DNA of 64,000 nt from Methanocrinis alkalitolerans (GTDB lineage: Archaea > Halobacteriota > Methanosarcinia > Methanotrichales > Methanotrichaceae): the NCBI RefSeq assembly GCF_029167205.1, contig NZ_JARFPL010000004.1, positions 25,388 through 89,387 on the forward strand. The letters are read 5' to 3'. The translations under genes were made by a program, and so were the position numbers. Below, piece by piece: positions 61,771 to 64,000 of this stretch (the first letter of the stretch is position 1; each line of letters opens with the position of its first letter). The notes beneath the pieces were generated by a model. It did not search any database, had not been told where the DNA came from, and saw only the letters and a program-made list of their open reading frames with translations.

Positions 61771-62031
61771 ATGTTCAAGCACAGCTGGATTTTGGCCCTG
61801 CTTTTCGTCCTGGTCGCGGCCTTCGCCTGCGGCTGCGTCAGCGAGGAGGAGGCTGGAGAGGCGGCAGAGACCGAGGTATCGCACGAGGAGATCGCCGTGA
61901 GCGCCGAAGAGGAGGAGGCCTCAGCCCCGATGGAGGAAGAGGTCGAGGAGATGGGCGACCACACCGAGGATGAAGGCGAAGATATGGCCGAGGCCGCCGT
62001 TGGCGAGGTCGAGCCCGAGGGCGAGCACTGA
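61771..62031 (+). CDS. Small acidic lipoprotein-like protein
   Basis: 86 aa. N-terminal hydrophobic signal (MFKHSWILALLFVLVAAFAC) with a lipobox-like AFACGC, then a very Glu-rich, low-complexity tail with no Lys or Arg. Probably anchored outside the membrane; could bind cations. No family recognised. Confidence 0.6.
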   Translation: MFKHSWILALLFVLVAAFACGCVSEEEAGEAAETEVSHEEIAVSAEEEEASAPMEEEVEEMGDHTEDEGEDMAEAAVGEVEPEGEH

Positions 62032-62066
62032 ACCGAAGCCGGACCGAACGCCTCTATTTTTGTGCT

Positions 62067-62315
62067 TCATCTCATCTCTGGCAGCGCCTCCCGGCGGCTC
62101 GTTTCCATCTCAAGGTCCCTTATCCTATCTTCCTGGGCGAGGAACGCCTCCTCCAGATCCTGCAGTATCTCCACCTGGTGCTCTAGGTCCTTAAGCCTCG
62201 ATTCGAGGCTCACCCTGAAGGCGAGGTAGCAGAGGATCAGGGTCAGAAGAGCGCTTGCCATCGCTCCTATCATGGCCACCATCATGGAACCTTCATTGAT
62301 CTCCACCGCCGCCAT
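62067..62315 (-). CDS. Small single-TM coiled-coil protein
   Basis: 82 aa. One TM helix (about 12-35, VAMIGAMASALLTLILCYLA) followed by a heptad-like coiled coil (RLKDLEHQVEILQDLEEAFL, EDRIRDLE). No family recognised. Separate from the flanking plus-strand exported proteins. Confidence 0.5.
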   Translation of the reverse strand: MAAVEINEGSMMVAMIGAMASALLTLILCYLAFRVSLESRLKDLEHQVEILQDLEEAFLAQEDRIRDLEMETSRREALPEMR

Positions 62316-62498
62316 CCGTGCTCACCGATCAACCAGCCTGAGGTCGGGGGTTTTATATCGGAGTTGTTCGCGCGGGGCGGAAGTATTGCGAACGAAGGCA
62401 AACGAGTCCGAGGGGTGGACGAGCATCAGAACGAATAATAAGTATAAGCTCTATAGTATCCACATCTAAGGCGCTGAAGAATCTGGGGTGGAAATCGG

Positions 62499-63662
62499 AT
62501 GCTCGAAAAGGCCTTCCTACTTCTGTTTCTGGTCATCGTCTCTGTCCTGAGTCTTGGTCCGGCGTCGCTCGCCGAGGAATACGTCACCTACAACAATTTT
62601 GATTTCGCTTTCGAGCGCCCGGCCGTCTGGTCGGTTGCCGAGGAGGAGGGGGCCGGAGCGAAAGGCAGAATCGTACTGGAGGCCCCGGCCCTCCTGACGA
62701 ATCCCCTGGAGATCCTCTGGCGCGAGGCGGTCGAGGGAACCGATGCAGAGTCCGCCCTGAACTCAGAGATCGAGGAGTTCAGGATCGAGCTGTTGCCGTC
62801 GAACGTTCTGGCCATAGACCTTGGGACAAGGGAGATCGACGGGAACACCGCTTACGTCAAGGAGCTCTACTTCGAGGAGAGCTTCATCTCCCGGGTGGCG
62901 ATCTGGACGGCCTTCGTCTCGCCGGAGTCGGGAAGGCTGATCCTCATCAAGTATCGCTCTATCTTCTCCTTCGACGATGAGAACCTCCGGGGCTTTGAGC
63001 ATCTTCTGGATACCTGGCACGACACCTCGAAAGATCCGAAAGATGAGAAGATCGGAGGAGAGTCGGCCCCCTCAGGAGCGAAAGGAGCGGGGAACGAGGA
63101 AGGGAGTGAGGAAGAGGTCTCGGCAGGAGAAGAGGACGAGTCGTTCATCAGCAGCCTTCTCTTCTCCTCGGACCTGGTGGCCGAGATCCTGGGGTCGACA
63201 CCGGTGACCTCGCCCTCCAAGGAGACCTATCAGAACTTCGGCCTCTCCTTCTATCATCCCTCCTCCTGGTCGGTCTCAGAGGAGGGGGGAAATTCCATCG
63301 ATGGGAGCATATCCATGAGGGCTCCGGGCTCCCTCTCCACCCTCACCATATCCTGGGACCAGGAGAACGCGGGGTCTGAAGAGAGCTTCGTAAAACTGCT
63401 GACAGAGCAGCTCCGCTCGAGCTTTGAGATCAACAAAGTCGATGCCTCCACCAGGACGGTCGACGGAGAGGCAGCCTACGTCAGGGACATATCCCTGGAC
63501 CTTTCAGGATACGACTATTCTGGAAGGCTGGTCGCCTTCACCTCCTCAAAGTCTGGAAGGCTGGTCTATTTGACCTACCTGACCCCAGCATCGTCAGCGA
63601 GCCAGAACCTGGCCGACCTCGACCGGCTGTTGGATTCCTGGCGGGATCTGTGGGAGGGATAG
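62499..63662 (+). CDS. Exported protein with two PsbP-like domains
   Basis: 387 aa. Signal peptide (MLEKAFLLLFLVIVSVLSLG, then PASLAEE). Two related domains, about 27-170 and 240-385, each starting Y-NF-F-f--P--WSV-EE and ending LI/VY--Y....L..f..LLDsW, like PsbP/DUF1795 folds. They are joined by an acidic, Gly/Glu-rich linker (about 175-215). Internal duplication is clear by eye. Function unknown, probably cell-surface. Confidence 0.65.
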   Translation: MLEKAFLLLFLVIVSVLSLGPASLAEEYVTYNNFDFAFERPAVWSVAEEEGAGAKGRIVLEAPALLTNPLEILWREAVEGTDAESALNSEIEEFRIELLPSNVLAIDLGTREIDGNTAYVKELYFEESFISRVAIWTAFVSPESGRLILIKYRSIFSFDDENLRGFEHLLDTWHDTSKDPKDEKIGGESAPSGAKGAGNEEGSEEEVSAGEEDESFISSLLFSSDLVAEILGSTPVTSPSKETYQNFGLSFYHPSSWSVSEEGGNSIDGSISMRAPGSLSTLTISWDQENAGSEESFVKLLTEQLRSSFEINKVDASTRTVDGEAAYVRDISLDLSGYDYSGRLVAFTSSKSGRLVYLTYLTPASSASQNLADLDRLLDSWRDLWEG

Positions 63663-63776
63663 ATCCGGCCTCCGGTAAGCATGGATGCAGAAGAGCCATC
63701 CATACTTACCGGGCTACAGAGTAGAAATCTTTTTACATGTACGATTCTTATTATCTGGCGTAAGAGGGAGACTTAC

Positions 63777-63887
63777 ATGAACGGATTTAAGATATCGGCA
63801 ATGGCCATCCTCTTGCTGATCTTCGTCGGCGGGACCGGGATGGGCCAGCTCGGTGAATTGCAGCTTGAACAACCTAGTGCTCCTTAA
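63777..63887 (+). CDS. Short exported peptide or truncated secreted protein
   Basis: 36 codons: MNGFKISAMAILLLIFVGGT, then GMGQLGELQLEQPSAP and a stop. A convincing signal peptide with almost no mature part. Upstream AATCTTTTTACATG may be a promoter. Either a tiny secreted peptide or the head of a gene cut by a nonsense or frameshift mutation. The last 110 bp of the window show no further gene. Confidence 0.4.
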   Translation: MNGFKISAMAILLLIFVGGTGMGQLGELQLEQPSAP

Positions 63888-64000
63888 CATTAATTTTGCA
63901 ACTTAAGGTAATGCCTTTTGAGTTTTTCTCTAGCGTCGCTTTTATTGAATTTCCATCGAACGGTCGCTTTGATATCATTCCTTACTCGCTGCCAAGCATC

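Noticed and set aside
1..64000. CRISPR arrays, rRNA genes, prophage
   Set aside because: No regularly spaced repeats, no rRNA signatures and no phage structural genes were seen.

Overview
The window looks like one continuous piece of a GC-rich methanogenic archaeon. Archaeal markers are a methanogen-type SerRS, TiaS, a KEOPS Pcc1 subunit, uS15/uS10, aEF-2 and aEF-1A, archaeal riboflavin synthase, MptE, an AhbB/siroheme branch, a CooC-type ATPase and BRE/TATA promoters. High GC together with this gene set suggests Methanothrix (Methanosaeta), perhaps near M. harundinacea. That placement is inference, not a database result.

Layout. 0-10 kb: pterin kinase mptE, tmk, Mn-pyrophosphatase, tiaS, an HTH regulator, phosphoribulokinase, DUF488, rubrerythrin, an unrecognised two-TM protein, AMMECR1 and thiC. 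10-14 kb: a decayed segmental duplication of metallo-hydrolase and GyrI-like genes around a PBECR2-like/DUF2283 pair. 14-17 kb: an overlapping run of argD, hisC, an AK6-type kinase and a CDP-alcohol phosphotransferase. 17-21 kb: a REC-PAS regulator and a secreted NosD-like beta-helix protein. 21-24.3 kb: the tetrapyrrole operon ahbB-sirC-hemA-hemB, directly followed by an XhoI/PaeR7I-type restriction-modification pair. 26-38.7 kb: FMN reductase, class III RNR, ferredoxin, UPF0182, DUF116, then uS15-DHH-Pcc1-SerS2 and a radical SAM protein. 38.7-43 kb: an accessory stretch with DUF2281, a truncated type ISP R-M gene, a small zinc ribbon, a very AT-rich TOPRIM-like gene and a MITE-like element with target duplication. 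43-50 kb: riboflavin synthase, class II RNR, cooC, hicBA, a second decayed PBECR2/DUF2283 copy, purM and lysC. 50-54.4 kb: the translation cluster aEF-2, aEF-1A, uS10, tRNA-Arg(CCG). 54.6-64 kb: gatCAB, a secreted propeller-like protein, paaK plus an ACT protein, an IS1-like remnant and small exported proteins.

The most unusual signal is in translation starts. At least five genes, probably six, have a strong Shine-Dalgarno (SD) sequence followed at the usual 6-7 nt spacing by a codon that is not ATG, GTG or TTG: CTG for the pyrophosphatase; ACG for the NosD-like protein, ahbB and sirC; ATC for the XhoI-like nuclease and cooC. Each such start gives the expected family N-terminus, and for five of the six no plausible canonical start exists. 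A second theme is small mobile or toxin-like modules present as one intact and one decayed copy.
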